From assembly GCA_023151115.1 (NCBI GenBank), contig JAKLJP010000024.1:42006-106005 (forward strand): a stretch of 64,000 bases of DNA. Reading direction: 5' to 3'. This DNA comes from Anaerolineae bacterium. GTDB taxonomy: Bacteria; Chloroflexota; Anaerolineae; 4572-78; J111. The position numbers and the translations under genes are program-made. Positions 1 through 8,852 of the stretch are shown here, one piece after another; the stretch's first letter is position 1; each line of letters begins with the position of its first letter. Under the pieces are notes generated by a model. It ran no database searches and had not been told where the DNA came from. It saw only the letters and a program-made list of their open reading frames with translations.

Positions 1-599
1 TCAGGTGGAGGGACCGCCATAGATTGATCTTGCCAGACAAGCTGGCCTTTTTCTCTACGGGCGACTCGCACCAGGTAATGAGAGCCTCGGGTTAAGAGCG
101 TCCAATTGTCGCGAAAGCGCAGGGCCACATCTTGAGCCTGAGTCAGGGCGTGAGTCAAAAAACGCACTTCCACCGCCTCTAAAAACCAGGGCGCAAAGCC
201 GGGCCGGTAGCTGCGAAATAGAGGCCAGGCCTGCCGTCCGCGAAATTTCAAGCCCAGTTGTTTGATTAAGGTCCGGTCACGCTCATGCAGCATCTCCCGG
301 TCTTCAAAAGAGGCTTGCAATTGGGGCACGTTCAACACATCTTCCGGGGTCATCTCCGGGCCGGCCTGTTCCAGGGCGTGGAAGCCGTATAACCCCTCCC
401 GACCCAAATACAAAGCGATGGCATAATGTTCCCCCAGCGACCCCATCACGCTGACAAAGCCCAACTGTCCACTTTCCGGGTCTTGCACCCCAAAGATTTG
501 GGTTTCGTCCATCCACTGCCAGGGCGTGATTTCCTTGAATTGGCCCCAGGCCTCGTACAGCCGCCGCCATTCTTCCAAAGTGGGTTGGTTTTCAGGCAT
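1..599 (-). CDS. DUF7309/DUF6930-like hypothetical protein (3' end cut by window edge)
   Basis: An open frame reads from ATG at 599 leftward off the window with no stop, giving about 199 residues. The N-terminus (PTLEEWRRLYEAWGQFKEI, then PWQWM, then FGVQDPESG and VMGSLGEHYAIALYLG) resembles the DUF7309 domain that usually precedes a DUF6930 domain in proteins of unknown function. The frame continues without interruption and its acidic, aromatic-rich composition is that of a real cytoplasmic protein. No function is known. It is divergent from the gene starting at 755, so the region 600-754 holds both promoters. The family name is from memory of the pattern and should be confirmed by profile search. 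Confidence 0.75.
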   Translation of the reverse strand, partial: MPENQPTLEEWRRLYEAWGQFKEITPWQWMDETQIFGVQDPESGQLGFVSVMGSLGEHYAIALYLGREGLYGFHALEQAGPEMTPEDVLNVPQLQASFEDREMLHERDRTLIKQLGLKFRGRQAWPLFRSYRPGFAPWFLEAVEVRFLTHALTQAQDVALRFRDNWTLLTRGSHYLVRVARREKGQLVWQDQSMAVPPP

Positions 600-754
600 A
601 ACAGCCTCCCGATTTAAGATTAACCCAATAATAGTCTATTCGCAGCCACAAGACAAACTTGGCTGCATAGGCAGATGAAGTGGCTATGAGTAAGCGGAAA
701 CTTTTTTCCTATGGTATAATAACTTATCATAATTCAGAAACAGGAGGATGAAAA

Positions 755-1225
755 ATGGCAATAGAAATTACTCCTCAAATCGAAGGAACATTACCCCTTT
801 TGGAACAATACACTCAAGCGGGCGAGCGCCAGCAGTTTGTAGCCCTGGCTGAAGTTGTAGATTGGTCAGTTTGCGGATCAGAAGAACTGTTGCGGACTAT
901 TGACCTGGCTTTGAGCCTGGAGTTAAGCAGCCTGGCTATCAAGCTGGCCCAGCAGGGGCAGCACTTGTTTCCCAAACACGAACGCATCCAACAAGCGGCA
1001 CGAGTATTGGCCCCTCCGGTCGGACGCGAGGTATCAACAGTTTACACTCAAAACTTAAACGCTTCACAGCTTTGGCTGCGTGAGCATGCCCCTGAATATC
1101 GAGGCCGTTGGGTAGCAGTGCGTGAAGGAGAGTTGGTCGCAACAGCAGAGTCGCTGAATGAACTAACTACCATAATGGGCGAAGGTAAAGATTCGGTTGG
1201 CGCCCTCATTAGCAAGGTCTTGTAA
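755..1225 (+). CDS. Hypothetical protein with DUF5678-like C-terminus
   Basis: 156 residues, preceded by a good ribosome binding site (AGGAGG, 8 bases before ATG) and a TATAAT hexamer at 715-720. Residues 1-90 look alpha-helical with no recognised domain. The C-terminal part (SQLWLREHAPEYRGRWVAV, then a REGELVATAESLNEL segment) has the W-L-x5-Y-x-G-x-W-V-A pattern of DUF5678, a small domain of unknown function. It abuts the next gene (stop 1225, ATG 1226). DUF5678 proteins are often encoded directly upstream of small retropepsin-like proteases, as here, which suggests a functional pair. Confidence 0.75.
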   Translation: MAIEITPQIEGTLPLLEQYTQAGERQQFVALAEVVDWSVCGSEELLRTIDLALSLELSSLAIKLAQQGQHLFPKHERIQQAARVLAPPVGREVSTVYTQNLNASQLWLREHAPEYRGRWVAVREGELVATAESLNELTTIMGEGKDSVGALISKVL

Positions 1226-1894
1226 ATGGCTCGCTTTGCCAACCTTCTGATCTCTGGCAATTTTGCTTCAGGCGCTACCTCTTACGAGGATTACTATCCA
1301 GGCCAGGAACATACGACTCGCATCGTCTTACCAATTGTCATCACCAGTCGTCTGATCATCCCGGCTATCGTGGACACAGGTGCGCCTTGGTGTATCCTCG
1401 ATCCAGAAGTGGCAGAAGTCTTGGAAACGGCTATTCAAGCCACTTATACTCCCAGTGAGAAGTTAATGATCAGAGGTGAATTGTATGAGGGCAGGCTCCT
1501 CAGAATGAGTCTTAGTACAGCTTTGCCTTAGTTCGTGACGAAATCAAGGCGAGTAGATACCTCCACAGAAGTCATATCATTCCGACCGGAGGGAGGAATC
1601 TTCGTTATCACCGCCGAAAATGTTATAGCGAGCAAGAAGATTTCTCGCTGGCGCTCGAAATGACATCTCAGGAAACGGATACATTAAATCGTGACGAATT
1701 TATGCAATCCTGTACTTAGTCTCCAAGCGGAAACCGGGGACGGAGTTGAAGTTGAGGCCACCGTATTTGTACCTACCCTGGCTCCAGGTGATACCTGGCC
1801 TCATCCCAACTTTATCGGCCTGGATGGTTTTTTGACTCGGATTCGGTTTGCTATTGATCCTACTGAGAATATCTTTTATTTTGGCCTTCTCTAA
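1226..1894 (+). pseudogene. Retropepsin-like aspartyl protease gene, interrupted by a small insertion
   Basis: The first part (1226-1531) carries the aspartyl protease motif IVDTGAPWCILD, where D-T-G is the catalytic triplet, then stops at TAG 1529-1531. The same frame resumes downstream and ends with HPNFIGLDGFLTRIRFAID and a FYFG tail, the usual C-terminus of these short proteases. Removing 204 bp (one copy of CTTAGT plus the element at 1517-1714) restores the junction M-S-L-S-L-Q-A-E in the same frame, giving about 154 residues. The gene was therefore intact until recent insertion. A truncated 101-residue product containing the DTG motif could still be made, but it lacks the C-terminal strands. 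Confidence 0.8.
1517..1714. mobile_element. MITE-like element inserted in the protease gene
   Basis: 198 bp flanked by direct repeats CTTAGT (1511-1516 and 1715-1720), read as a 6-bp target duplication. The ends are imperfect inverted repeats: left ACAGCTTTGCCTTAGTTCGT, right end complement ACAGGATTGCATAAATTCGT, about 17 of 25 positions identical. The interior contains inversely related GAGGAATCTTCG and GAAGATTTCTCG segments and no usable coding frame. It fits a non-autonomous miniature element mobilised by a transposase elsewhere in the genome. Confidence 0.7.
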
Positions 1895-1906
1895 TACCGA
1901 GACTGA

Positions 1907-2677
1907 ATGATGTTACTCACCATAGATATCGGCAATACCAACATCACGTTTGGCGTTTATAACGACAGCCAGACCCTACAGTATCACTGGCGGATCAAAA
2001 CCGACCACGACCGCATGCCAGATGAGTACGGCATTACTATGCTAGGTTTGCTGCGCCATGAAGGGCTTGATTTCAATCACATCAGAGGTGTAGCCATAGC
2101 CAGCGTTGTTCCGCCGCTCACGCACGTTTTTGAGGAGATGATTGAGCGTTTTGTCAAGCAAAAGCCGCTGGTAGTCGGGACCGGGGTTAAAACCGGAGTC
2201 CAGATTCGCTACGACAGCCCCCGTGATGTCGGCGCGGACCGGATTGTGGATGCGGCGGCGGCCTATAAAATGTACGGCGGCCCGGCCTGCATTGTGGATT
2301 TTGGCACAGCCACCACCTTCGATGCAGTATCGGAAAAGGGCGAATACCTGGGCGGAGCCATTGCGCCGGGCATTGGCATTGCCGCCGAAGCATTGTTCAG
2401 CCGGACCTCAAAATTACCCCGGATTGATCTGGTTCGCCCACCCAAAGCCATCGGGACCAATACGGTCCACGCCATGCAGAGCGGCTTGATTTTTGGTTAT
2501 GTCGGCCTGGTCGAAGGCATGGTCGCCCGCTTCCGGGCCGAGTTGGGCCAGCAGATGCGGGTTATCGGCACGGGCGGGCTGGCCGAAACTATCGCCCGCG
2601 AAACAACCGTCATCGAAGTGGTCAATCCCTGGCTGACCCTGGAGGGGTTACGGCTGATTTGGGAGATGAATCAGTGA
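1907..2677 (+). CDS. coaX: Type III pantothenate kinase
   Basis: 256 residues, the usual length. It phosphorylates pantothenate, the first step of coenzyme A synthesis, in the cytoplasm. Visible motifs of the ASKHA fold are the N-terminal phosphate loop TIDIGNTN (residues 5-12), VGADRIVDAAAAY near residue 107 and VDFGTATTFDAV near 128, followed by GGAIAPGI. ATG codons at 1907 and 1910 are both possible; neither has a strong ribosome binding site. It is followed 69 bp later by coaBC, the next enzymes of the same pathway, on the same strand, so co-transcription is likely. Confidence 0.96.
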   Translation: MMLLTIDIGNTNITFGVYNDSQTLQYHWRIKTDHDRMPDEYGITMLGLLRHEGLDFNHIRGVAIASVVPPLTHVFEEMIERFVKQKPLVVGTGVKTGVQIRYDSPRDVGADRIVDAAAAYKMYGGPACIVDFGTATTFDAVSEKGEYLGGAIAPGIGIAAEALFSRTSKLPRIDLVRPPKAIGTNTVHAMQSGLIFGYVGLVEGMVARFRAELGQQMRVIGTGGLAETIARETTVIEVVNPWLTLEGLRLIWEMNQ

Positions 2678-2736
2678 GACGTGTTGCGTCTTGCGTCTTC
2701 CGTTTTCTTTACGCAACACGTAAGACGCAAGACGGG
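2678..2736. repeat. Iterated palindrome (unit about TTGCGTC) between coaX and coaBC
   Basis: Left arm GTGTTGCGTCTTGCGTCTTC (2681-2700) is complementary to the right arm ACGCAACACGTAAGACGCAA (2711-2730) around the loop CGTTTTCTTT. It begins directly after the coaX stop codon. A closely similar unit is used at 27625-27692, making these two a recognisable subfamily. Confidence 0.85.
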
Positions 2737-2746
2737 TTAACATACT

Positions 2747-3979
2747 ATGCCAACAACAATCAAAATTCTCCAAAACAAACACATCATCCTCGGCGTCACC
2801 GGCGGCATTGCGGCTTACAAAGCAGCGGCGGTATGCAGCCAACTGGTCCAGGGTGGAGCGCGGGTGGATGTGGTGATGACCGAGGCGGCGCAAAAATTTA
2901 TTACCCCGCTGACTTTTCAGGCGTTGACCCATCGCCCGGTATACACCGATATGTTTGACATCCCCCCCGGTCAAAATATTCCCCATATCAGCCTGGCCGA
3001 CACGGCCGATTTGCTGCTCATCGCCCCGGCCACGGCCCACACCTTAGCCAAGCTGGCGAATGGCCTGGCCGATGATCTGCTGGCGGCAATTGCCCTGGCC
3101 ACTCCTGCTCCTCTACTCCTGGCCCCGGCCATGGAAACCGATATGTGGCGGCATCCAGCCACTCAGGCCAACCTGGAAAAACTACGGGCCTGGGGCGCTG
3201 TCGTTGTGGGGCCGGCGGAAGGACGCCTGGCTTCGGGCGCAACGGGACAGGGCCGTTTGGTGGAACCGGATGAAATTGTTAGCGCGGCGCGGGTAGTTTT
3301 GGGCCGGCGGGGAGGAATGTCTGGGTGGCGGGTGGTCGTGACGGCGGGTGGGACACGCGAAGCCATTGACCCGGTTCGATTTGTCAGTAATCATTCCAGC
3401 GGCAAAATGGGCTATGCTGTCGCCGTGGCCGCCCGCGACCGGGGCGCAGCCGTGACCCTCATCACCACGGCCGGGCTGCCCGACCCTTTTGGCGTGGAGG
3501 TCATTCATGTGGCTTCAGCGGAAGAGATGCGGGCGGCCACGCTGGAGAAAACCCGTCAGGCCCATTTGCTGGTCATGGCCGCGGCCGTAGCCGATTTTCG
3601 ACCGGGGACGGTAGCCGAACAGAAGATAAAAAAGAAGGGAGATACGGGCGGCTTAGCCCTGGAGCTGGTCCGCAATCCCGATATTCTGGCCGAGGTAGCC
3701 GCGCAGAAAGCAGCCGGTTACGGGCCAACGATAACCATCGGGTTTGCGGCTGAAACTGAGGAGTTACTTACGAATGCTCAGAGCAAATTGGAGCGCAAAC
3801 GGCTGGATTTGATTGTCGCCAATGACGTATCGGCTGCCGACGCGGGTTTTGCCGTAGATACTAACCGGGTGACGCTGCTCTTTGCCGGAGGGCCCGTGGA
3901 AGAATTACCCCTGCTGAGCAAAGTCGAGGTGGCCGAGACGATTCTTGATTACGTTGAACGTTTAAACGTTCAACGTTGA
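2747..3979 (+). CDS. coaBC: Bifunctional phosphopantothenoylcysteine decarboxylase / phosphopantothenate-cysteine ligase
   Basis: 410 residues, the normal length. The N-terminal flavoprotein (residues 1-180) starts GVTGGIAAYKAA and decarboxylates 4'-phosphopantothenoylcysteine; the C-terminal ligase (from VVVTAGGTREAIDPVR, near residue 197) joins phosphopantothenate to cysteine using CTP. SNHSSGKMGYA and MAAAVADFRP are typical ligase signatures. The decarboxylase motif usually written P-x-M-N-x-x-M-W reads PAMETDMW here, with Glu in the Asn position; other variants of this residue are known, so I would not infer loss of activity. It works directly after coaX. Confidence 0.95.
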   Translation: MPTTIKILQNKHIILGVTGGIAAYKAAAVCSQLVQGGARVDVVMTEAAQKFITPLTFQALTHRPVYTDMFDIPPGQNIPHISLADTADLLLIAPATAHTLAKLANGLADDLLAAIALATPAPLLLAPAMETDMWRHPATQANLEKLRAWGAVVVGPAEGRLASGATGQGRLVEPDEIVSAARVVLGRRGGMSGWRVVVTAGGTREAIDPVRFVSNHSSGKMGYAVAVAARDRGAAVTLITTAGLPDPFGVEVIHVASAEEMRAATLEKTRQAHLLVMAAAVADFRPGTVAEQKIKKKGDTGGLALELVRNPDILAEVAAQKAAGYGPTITIGFAAETEELLTNAQSKLERKRLDLIVANDVSAADAGFAVDTNRVTLLFAGGPVEELPLLSKVEVAETILDYVERLNVQR

Positions 3980-3983
3980 ACGC

Positions 3984-4733
3984 TCAACTGGCAGCCTGAC
4001 TGTAGCCAAGTTCATCCATCGTTGCCAGCATATCACGCAGCCCGGTCAGATGCTCTTGCAGATTTTCGTCCAGGCGTTGAAAACGGTTATCATTAAAATC
4101 GCCCCTGGCTACAATCAGCAGCATTTCGGCGTGCGTGGTAGACAAATCACTGGCAATTTTGCGAATACGTAGCTCGGCTTGGGTTTGAAAAACTTTTAAC
4201 TCTTTTAGCACCGCTTGATGTTGTTTTTTGCTCTGCAGCAAATCTCGCAGATAGCTAGCCTCTCCATCAAGCGCGGTCAGCGAGCGCCGGCGTAGTTCTT
4301 CGATTTCATTCGCTACCTGGCGCAGCTCCCGCTCCAAATGACGCTGGCTGTACAACCGAGCCAACCCCTGTTCCAGGCGAGTCAAATTTTCCAGCCACCG
4401 CTCAACCGGGCGGAGGGTTAAAGTGAGGCGGTCTTGCATCGGACCGGCGGGATACTGGCGGGCTGTCCGCATGATGAGCCGCCCATAGTGGCGAGACTCG
4501 GCCACAGATTGAGCGATTGAACGGGGCAACGACGATCCTTGTAAAACCTTAGCCAGTTTACCGGCCCCCATCACCGAAAACAAGATCACCACCAGCGCCA
4601 CAATGGCCAACAAAACTATAAGGCCACCTAAAATGACCAACGGCAAGCCCGGTGCAAGAAAAAGGAGCACCACCAATGGTCCAAACAATGCCAGAGCCGA
4701 AAACTTTATCAGAGCCACTAAAAAAGCGCGCAT
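3984..4733 (-). CDS. Hypothetical membrane-anchored coiled-coil protein
   Basis: 249 residues with a purine-rich AAGGAAAA ribosome binding site. Residues 1-55 form two closely spaced hydrophobic helices (FLVALIKFSALALFGPLVV, then a GLIVLLAIVALVVILFSV stretch). The remaining 190 residues are charged and predicted as long coiled coils (ARLYSQRHLERELRQVANE followed by leucine-rich heptads). The shape is a membrane hairpin with a cytoplasmic helical bundle. I recognise no family. It converges on coaBC (4 bp between stops) and is therefore not part of that operon. Confidence 0.75.
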   Translation of the reverse strand: MRAFLVALIKFSALALFGPLVVLLFLAPGLPLVILGGLIVLLAIVALVVILFSVMGAGKLAKVLQGSSLPRSIAQSVAESRHYGRLIMRTARQYPAGPMQDRLTLTLRPVERWLENLTRLEQGLARLYSQRHLERELRQVANEIEELRRRSLTALDGEASYLRDLLQSKKQHQAVLKELKVFQTQAELRIRKIASDLSTTHAEMLLIVARGDFNDNRFQRLDENLQEHLTGLRDMLATMDELGYSQAAS

Positions 4734-5039
4734 TTTGTTTTTCCTTGCAAGACTTTTATTGGGGGTAATATTCTGCCTACGACAACGTAGTTTATTATAG
4801 CATAGAAAAATTATTAGCTGAAAAGCCGGCCTTCAAGATAAACCTGCTGATTATCGGGGCCAGTCTGAACGTTGGAAAAGAACCGCCCAACCGCCGGTAT
4901 TCTGTGGCAACTCCGTTGGGCCGGCTGAATAAGGGCTAATATATTATACGATATAGAAAAGACAAAGTTTCAAAAACTGGCTTTTGGGGTTATAATAGCC
5001 CCCTTCCATTATCGGCTTATTTTTAGAATAGGTAAAGTT
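4734..5039. other. Intergenic region between divergent genes, with a promoter-like box
   Basis: About 306 bp without a coding frame. A TATAAT hexamer at 4991-4996 lies 44 bp before the start of the secreted protein gene at 5040 and is the likely -10 box for it. The segment 4810-4940 is GC-richer and contains several GCCGGC half-palindromes, but I could not fold them into a convincing RNA. Confidence 0.4.
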
Positions 5040-5912
5040 ATGAGGCAAAATTTAAGAATTTACAAACCTTTATTCTACAGCTTGGGCTTGGCTATCGGGC
5101 TGTTAATTGGCCTGTTTATAGCAGTTGCATCTGCCCTCCAGCCGCCGCCTGCCGCCGCCCAGACCCTAACTCCGGCTAATCTGACTGCAAACTATCCCCC
5201 ACCGCTAACTGTTTGGGCTTCACCGGCATCTTTCCTCATTCAAACCACCAGTATTGCTACCAATTATTTGCCTATTATCTTTAGAGATCCCCAACCTTCA
5301 TTTTTTGATAATTTCTCGGATGAGGACAGTGGCTGGCCTGTAGGCACAGATTCTGCCTGTACCTCTGATTATGAAGGAGGTCGTTACCAACTGAATGTTA
5401 ACAATGATGAGGTATGTTTTCGCTTTGCGCCCCCCGACGAAGCTGAAAGGGTGTTTGGCACGTTTGAAGTATCTCTTTATCATAGTGAGGGTCAAAGCTC
5501 GAATGCTTGGTTGGGTCTTTACTTTAACGGCGATGGGGGTGGAGAGCAATATATCTTTAGAATTCGGCCCAATGTTTCAACCAGCACATGCTCCAGCGGC
5601 GGTCAATGGGAATTGAGACGACGGTGGAACGACGGCAGTAATGATGTCGTGCTTGGAAGGGCCTGCGAAGCCACGCTCAAACGAGGTTACGGCAGCGAAA
5701 ATATCAATACTATCAGAGCCAAACATACCAATACCGCACTGATAATCCTTTCCATTAACGACAAAGTGGTCCTCACCCTTAATGAAAATTCCGTCTCCGG
5801 CCCCGAGTTAAGAGGTAGAGGGACGGGCGTCTATGCCAGCGCGCCACAGGACAAAGATATCGTCGTTAAATTTGATGACTTTAAGGTTTATACTTTGGCA
5901 AATAGTCCATAA
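5040..5912 (+). CDS. Secreted/anchored protein with a concanavalin-like domain
   Basis: 290 residues. The N-terminus has one hydrophobic segment (about residues 11-33, YSLGLAIGLLIGLFIAV) after a basic start, then PPPAAAQ, which reads as a signal peptide or signal anchor. From about residue 85 (FFDNFSDEDSGWPVG) there is a beta-rich domain with W, G and D spacing like the DUF1080/LamG-type laminarin or glycan-binding folds of extracellular proteins in Chloroflexota. Cysteines at SACTSDYEGG, EVCFRF and TSTCSS may form disulfides. The substrate is unknown. A TATAAT box lies at 4991 and AGGTAAAG precedes the ATG. Confidence 0.7.
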   Translation: MRQNLRIYKPLFYSLGLAIGLLIGLFIAVASALQPPPAAAQTLTPANLTANYPPPLTVWASPASFLIQTTSIATNYLPIIFRDPQPSFFDNFSDEDSGWPVGTDSACTSDYEGGRYQLNVNNDEVCFRFAPPDEAERVFGTFEVSLYHSEGQSSNAWLGLYFNGDGGGEQYIFRIRPNVSTSTCSSGGQWELRRRWNDGSNDVVLGRACEATLKRGYGSENINTIRAKHTNTALIILSINDKVVLTLNENSVSGPELRGRGTGVYASAPQDKDIVVKFDDFKVYTLANSP

Positions 5913-5947
5913 CAAGCTGCAAAAATCTTAAATAACAGAGGAGTACC

Positions 5948-7036
5948 ATGCACGCAACCATTACCCTCCTGCCCGGCGACGGCATTGGCCCGGAAGTAGT
6001 TACCGAAGGGGTCAAAGTTCTCAAAGCAGTAGGGACCAAATTTGGACACACTTTTGAATTTAGCGAAGCGCTGGCCGGAGGCATAGCCATTGACCAAACC
6101 GGCAACCCCCTGCCCAATGAATCCCTGGCGGCCTGCCACCGAGCCGATGCCGTGCTGTTGGGTGCAGTCGGCGGCCCAAAGTGGAGCGACCCCAAAGCGC
6201 CAGTGCGGCCCGAACAAGGCTTGCTAAAACTGCGTAAAGAGTTGGGGCTGTTTGCCAACATCCGCCCGGTGAAAATTTATCCCGCCCTGGCCGATGCTTC
6301 TACGCTCAAACGCGAGGTGGTGGAAAAAGTAGATATGGTCATTGTCCGTGAACTGACCGGCGGCCTCTATTTCGGCCAGCCCCAGGGACGACAGGATAAT
6401 ACCCAGGGCCGGGCAGCGGTGGATACGCTGTATTACACCGAAGCCGAAATTGGGCGGCTGATGCGTATCTCTTTTGATTTGGCCCGGCAGCGGCGCAAAA
6501 AACTTACCTCGGTAGATAAAGCCAACGTGCTGGCTTCCAGCCGCCTTTGGCGCGAAGTGGCCCACGAAGTAGCCGCCGAATATCCCGACGTCGAATACGA
6601 AGATATTTTGGTAGACGCCTGCGCGATGTACCTCATCCGCCGCCCGGCCGATTTTGATGTAATTGCCACCGAAAACATGTTTGGCGACATCCTGAGCGAC
6701 GAAGCAAGCATGCTGGCCGGCTCGATGGGCATGCTCCCTTCTGCTTCATTGGGCGAGAAAAAGACAAGTGCCGGAGGTCAGTTTGGTCTCTACGAACCAA
6801 TCCATGGCTCCGCGCCCGACATTGCCGGCAAAGGCATCGCCAACCCCCTAGCTACCATTTTGAGTGTGGCCATGTTACTGCGCACTTCCCTCAACCTCAG
6901 CCGCGAAGCCGGGGCCGTCGAGGCCGCCGTCGAAGCAGTGCTCGCCGCCGGGCATCGCTCGCCGGATTTGGCAGGGTGGGATCAGCCCACGGTGGACACC
7001 AAAGAAATGGGTGATCTGGTCGTCGCATACCTGTAA
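5948..7036 (+). CDS. leuB: 3-isopropylmalate dehydrogenase
   Basis: 362 residues, typical for the family. It oxidises and decarboxylates 3-isopropylmalate with NAD in leucine synthesis. The start [19 protein letters not shown] and the substrate and metal site segments VREL(TGG)[24 protein letters not shown] and [18 protein letters not shown] are diagnostic. The C-terminal nucleotide-binding part has [19 protein letters not shown] lies about 6 bases before the ATG. No other leucine genes are adjacent, so the rest of the pathway must be elsewhere. Confidence 0.97.
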   Translation: MHATITLLPGDGIGPEVVTEGVKVLKAVGTKFGHTFEFSEALAGGIAIDQTGNPLPNESLAACHRADAVLLGAVGGPKWSDPKAPVRPEQGLLKLRKELGLFANIRPVKIYPALADASTLKREVVEKVDMVIVRELTGGLYFGQPQGRQDNTQGRAAVDTLYYTEAEIGRLMRISFDLARQRRKKLTSVDKANVLASSRLWREVAHEVAAEYPDVEYEDILVDACAMYLIRRPADFDVIATENMFGDILSDEASMLAGSMGMLPSASLGEKKTSAGGQFGLYEPIHGSAPDIAGKGIANPLATILSVAMLLRTSLNLSREAGAVEAAVEAVLAAGHRSPDLAGWDQPTVDTKEMGDLVVAYL

Positions 7037-7393
7037 CTTTGTTTCGATAATCCTTGTAGCGGCGACCCTCTCGGTCGCCCTGAGCGGGGACAAGCCGCGC
7101 CATTACAGTACCAGGTTTTGGCGTTGTTCAAGTTAGATTGACACTTCTGGAAATTCAAATCGGAAATTCACCACAGAGACACAGAGGAAGACCTATTTAT
7201 TCAGCTGTTAAATTGATGTAGACTATAGTTGCGTAAAGCCACAAACTTGCTAAAGTTCAGGTATGTCGGCGAGAGCCTGAAAAAGTGGGCGATTTGCTGT
7301 ATGAGCCTATTGAACTGAGATATTACCCGCTCTGCTCTCTTTGTGGTTGGACACTCCCTTTTTACCTGTACCTGCTGAATAAATACCATTATT
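7037..7393. other. Intergenic region with dispersed-repeat fragments
   Basis: About 357 bp between convergent leuB and the fucosidase gene. It includes a short GTAGCGGCGACCCTCTCGGT stretch (from 7055) whose CGGCGACC and GGTCGCC parts pair, and TTCACCACAGAGACACAGAGG (from 7168), a fragment I recognise from dispersed repeats in environmental bacterial genomes. No coding frame looks genuine. The region may be the debris of old insertions. Confidence 0.4.
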
Positions 7394-8845
7394 TTACGTC
7401 CCTCTGAGGACGATTTTAAAAGTATAGGCGTGTTCACCCGGCCTTTGAGTCGGGGTTTGGATGGTCAGCCCAGCTTCATTTTGCGACCAAATGAGCGCCC
7501 CCGGTACGCCGAGCATGCTGATTTCATCAATCTTATCGGCCTGAACGGGTGAGTTGGCGCTCAACGATTTGATGGTGGCGACTTCACCCGGCCAGGCCAG
7601 GCAAATGGCATAAAGGGCATTGTCTTTGGTAGTGAAGCGAATATCCTGGCCGGTGAATACCGCCCGCTGTGTATCGGCGAAGGAACCCTCCACAATCTCG
7701 GTCGGCCCCTCGCCAAACACATACCAGGGCCGCGTGCCGTAAATGGCCTCACCATTGACCGCCAGCCAGCGCCCAATCTCACGCAGGATGGCCTGCTCCG
7801 GTTCGGGAATGGTTCCGTCAGGGCGCGGGCCGATGTTCAACAACAAAGCCCCATTCTTGCTGACAATGTCCACCAAATCGCCGATGATATCGCCGGCGGT
7901 TTTGTAATTGTGGTCTTTGATATAACCCCAGGAGTTTTTAGAGACGGACGTATCCGTTTGCCAGAAATAGGGCCGGATATCTTTCAGTTGGCCGCGCTCG
8001 ACATCATAAACCGCCGTTCCTGCGGGGAAGGAGTGGAACTTGTGGTTGATCGCCACGCCCTTGCCCCATTCCTGGCTCCGGTTGTAGTAATAGGCAGCAA
8101 ATTTTTGCAGGTAAGGCTCAAAAACGGCCTGCTCAATCCACCAGTCAAACCAGATCAGTTGTGGCTGGTATTTGTCCACCAGTTCGCAGGTGCGGGCCAG
8201 CCAGTCATCCAGAAACTTTCCATCAGGCCGGGGCCGCCAATCCTGGCTGCGCCAGTCGGCGGCTTCGAGCCGGGGGCCTGGCTTGGCTGGCCCATAGAAG
8301 TCGTAATACCGGGGGTCTTGTACATCCGAGTCAAATTCCATGCCTCCATTAAAGAAGAACCAATGCTCGGCGCGATGGCTGGACACGGCAAAAATCATAT
8401 CCTGCCGCTGAACAGCCTCGGCCAGCTCACCGATGACATCTCGTTTGGGTCCCATCTTGGCCGCTGTCCAGTCTGAAAAGGAGCAGTCATACATGGCAAA
8501 GCCGTCGTGATGTTCGGCCACCGGCATGATGTACCTGGCCCCGGCTGCCTTGAACAACTTAGCCCACTCGTCCGCATTAAACTTCTCAGCAGTGAACTGG
8601 GCGATGAAATCTTTGTAGCCAAATTGGGCATGCGGACCGTAGGTTTCAAGGTGGTGTTGGTACTCCGGGCTGCCCTGGATATACATATTGCGCGGATACC
8701 ACTCGTTGCTGAAGGCGGGAACCGCATAAACGCCCCAATGAATGAAGATACCGAACTTGGCATCCATGTACCACTGCGGCACGGTATAATTTTTCAGAGA
8801 TTCCCAGGTGGGTTCGTATTGGGTTAGGTTGGTGCTTGATGACAC
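7394..8845 (-). CDS. Alpha-L-fucosidase, glycoside hydrolase family 29
   Basis: About 483 residues from a GTG at 8845; an ATG at 8896 would overlap the upstream gene by 44 bp and add a non-homologous tail. GH29 motifs are KFGIFIHWGVYAVPAF, MPVAEHHDGFAMYDCSFSDW and RDVIGELAEAVQR; the catalytic aspartate is probably the D of LIWFDWWIEQA. GALLLNIGPRPDGTI marks the end of the barrel and a small beta-sandwich follows. No signal peptide is visible, so it probably cleaves fucosyl oligosaccharides in the cytoplasm after import by the ABC transporter of the same operon. It is the last gene of that operon. Confidence 0.9.
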   Translation of the reverse strand: MSSSTNLTQYEPTWESLKNYTVPQWYMDAKFGIFIHWGVYAVPAFSNEWYPRNMYIQGSPEYQHHLETYGPHAQFGYKDFIAQFTAEKFNADEWAKLFKAAGARYIMPVAEHHDGFAMYDCSFSDWTAAKMGPKRDVIGELAEAVQRQDMIFAVSSHRAEHWFFFNGGMEFDSDVQDPRYYDFYGPAKPGPRLEAADWRSQDWRPRPDGKFLDDWLARTCELVDKYQPQLIWFDWWIEQAVFEPYLQKFAAYYYNRSQEWGKGVAINHKFHSFPAGTAVYDVERGQLKDIRPYFWQTDTSVSKNSWGYIKDHNYKTAGDIIGDLVDIVSKNGALLLNIGPRPDGTIPEPEQAILREIGRWLAVNGEAIYGTRPWYVFGEGPTEIVEGSFADTQRAVFTGQDIRFTTKDNALYAICLAWPGEVATIKSLSANSPVQADKIDEISMLGVPGALIWSQNEAGLTIQTPTQRPGEHAYTFKIVLRGT

Positions 8846-8852
8846 TACCGGG

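Noticed and set aside
2747..3979. CoaBC as inactive because PAMNxxMW reads PAMETDMW
   Set aside because: Variants of this residue occur in functional enzymes and all other motifs are intact.
7201..7437. Small minus-strand frame downstream of the fucosidase
   Set aside because: No ribosome binding site or recognisable domain, and it overlaps the end of the fucosidase gene.
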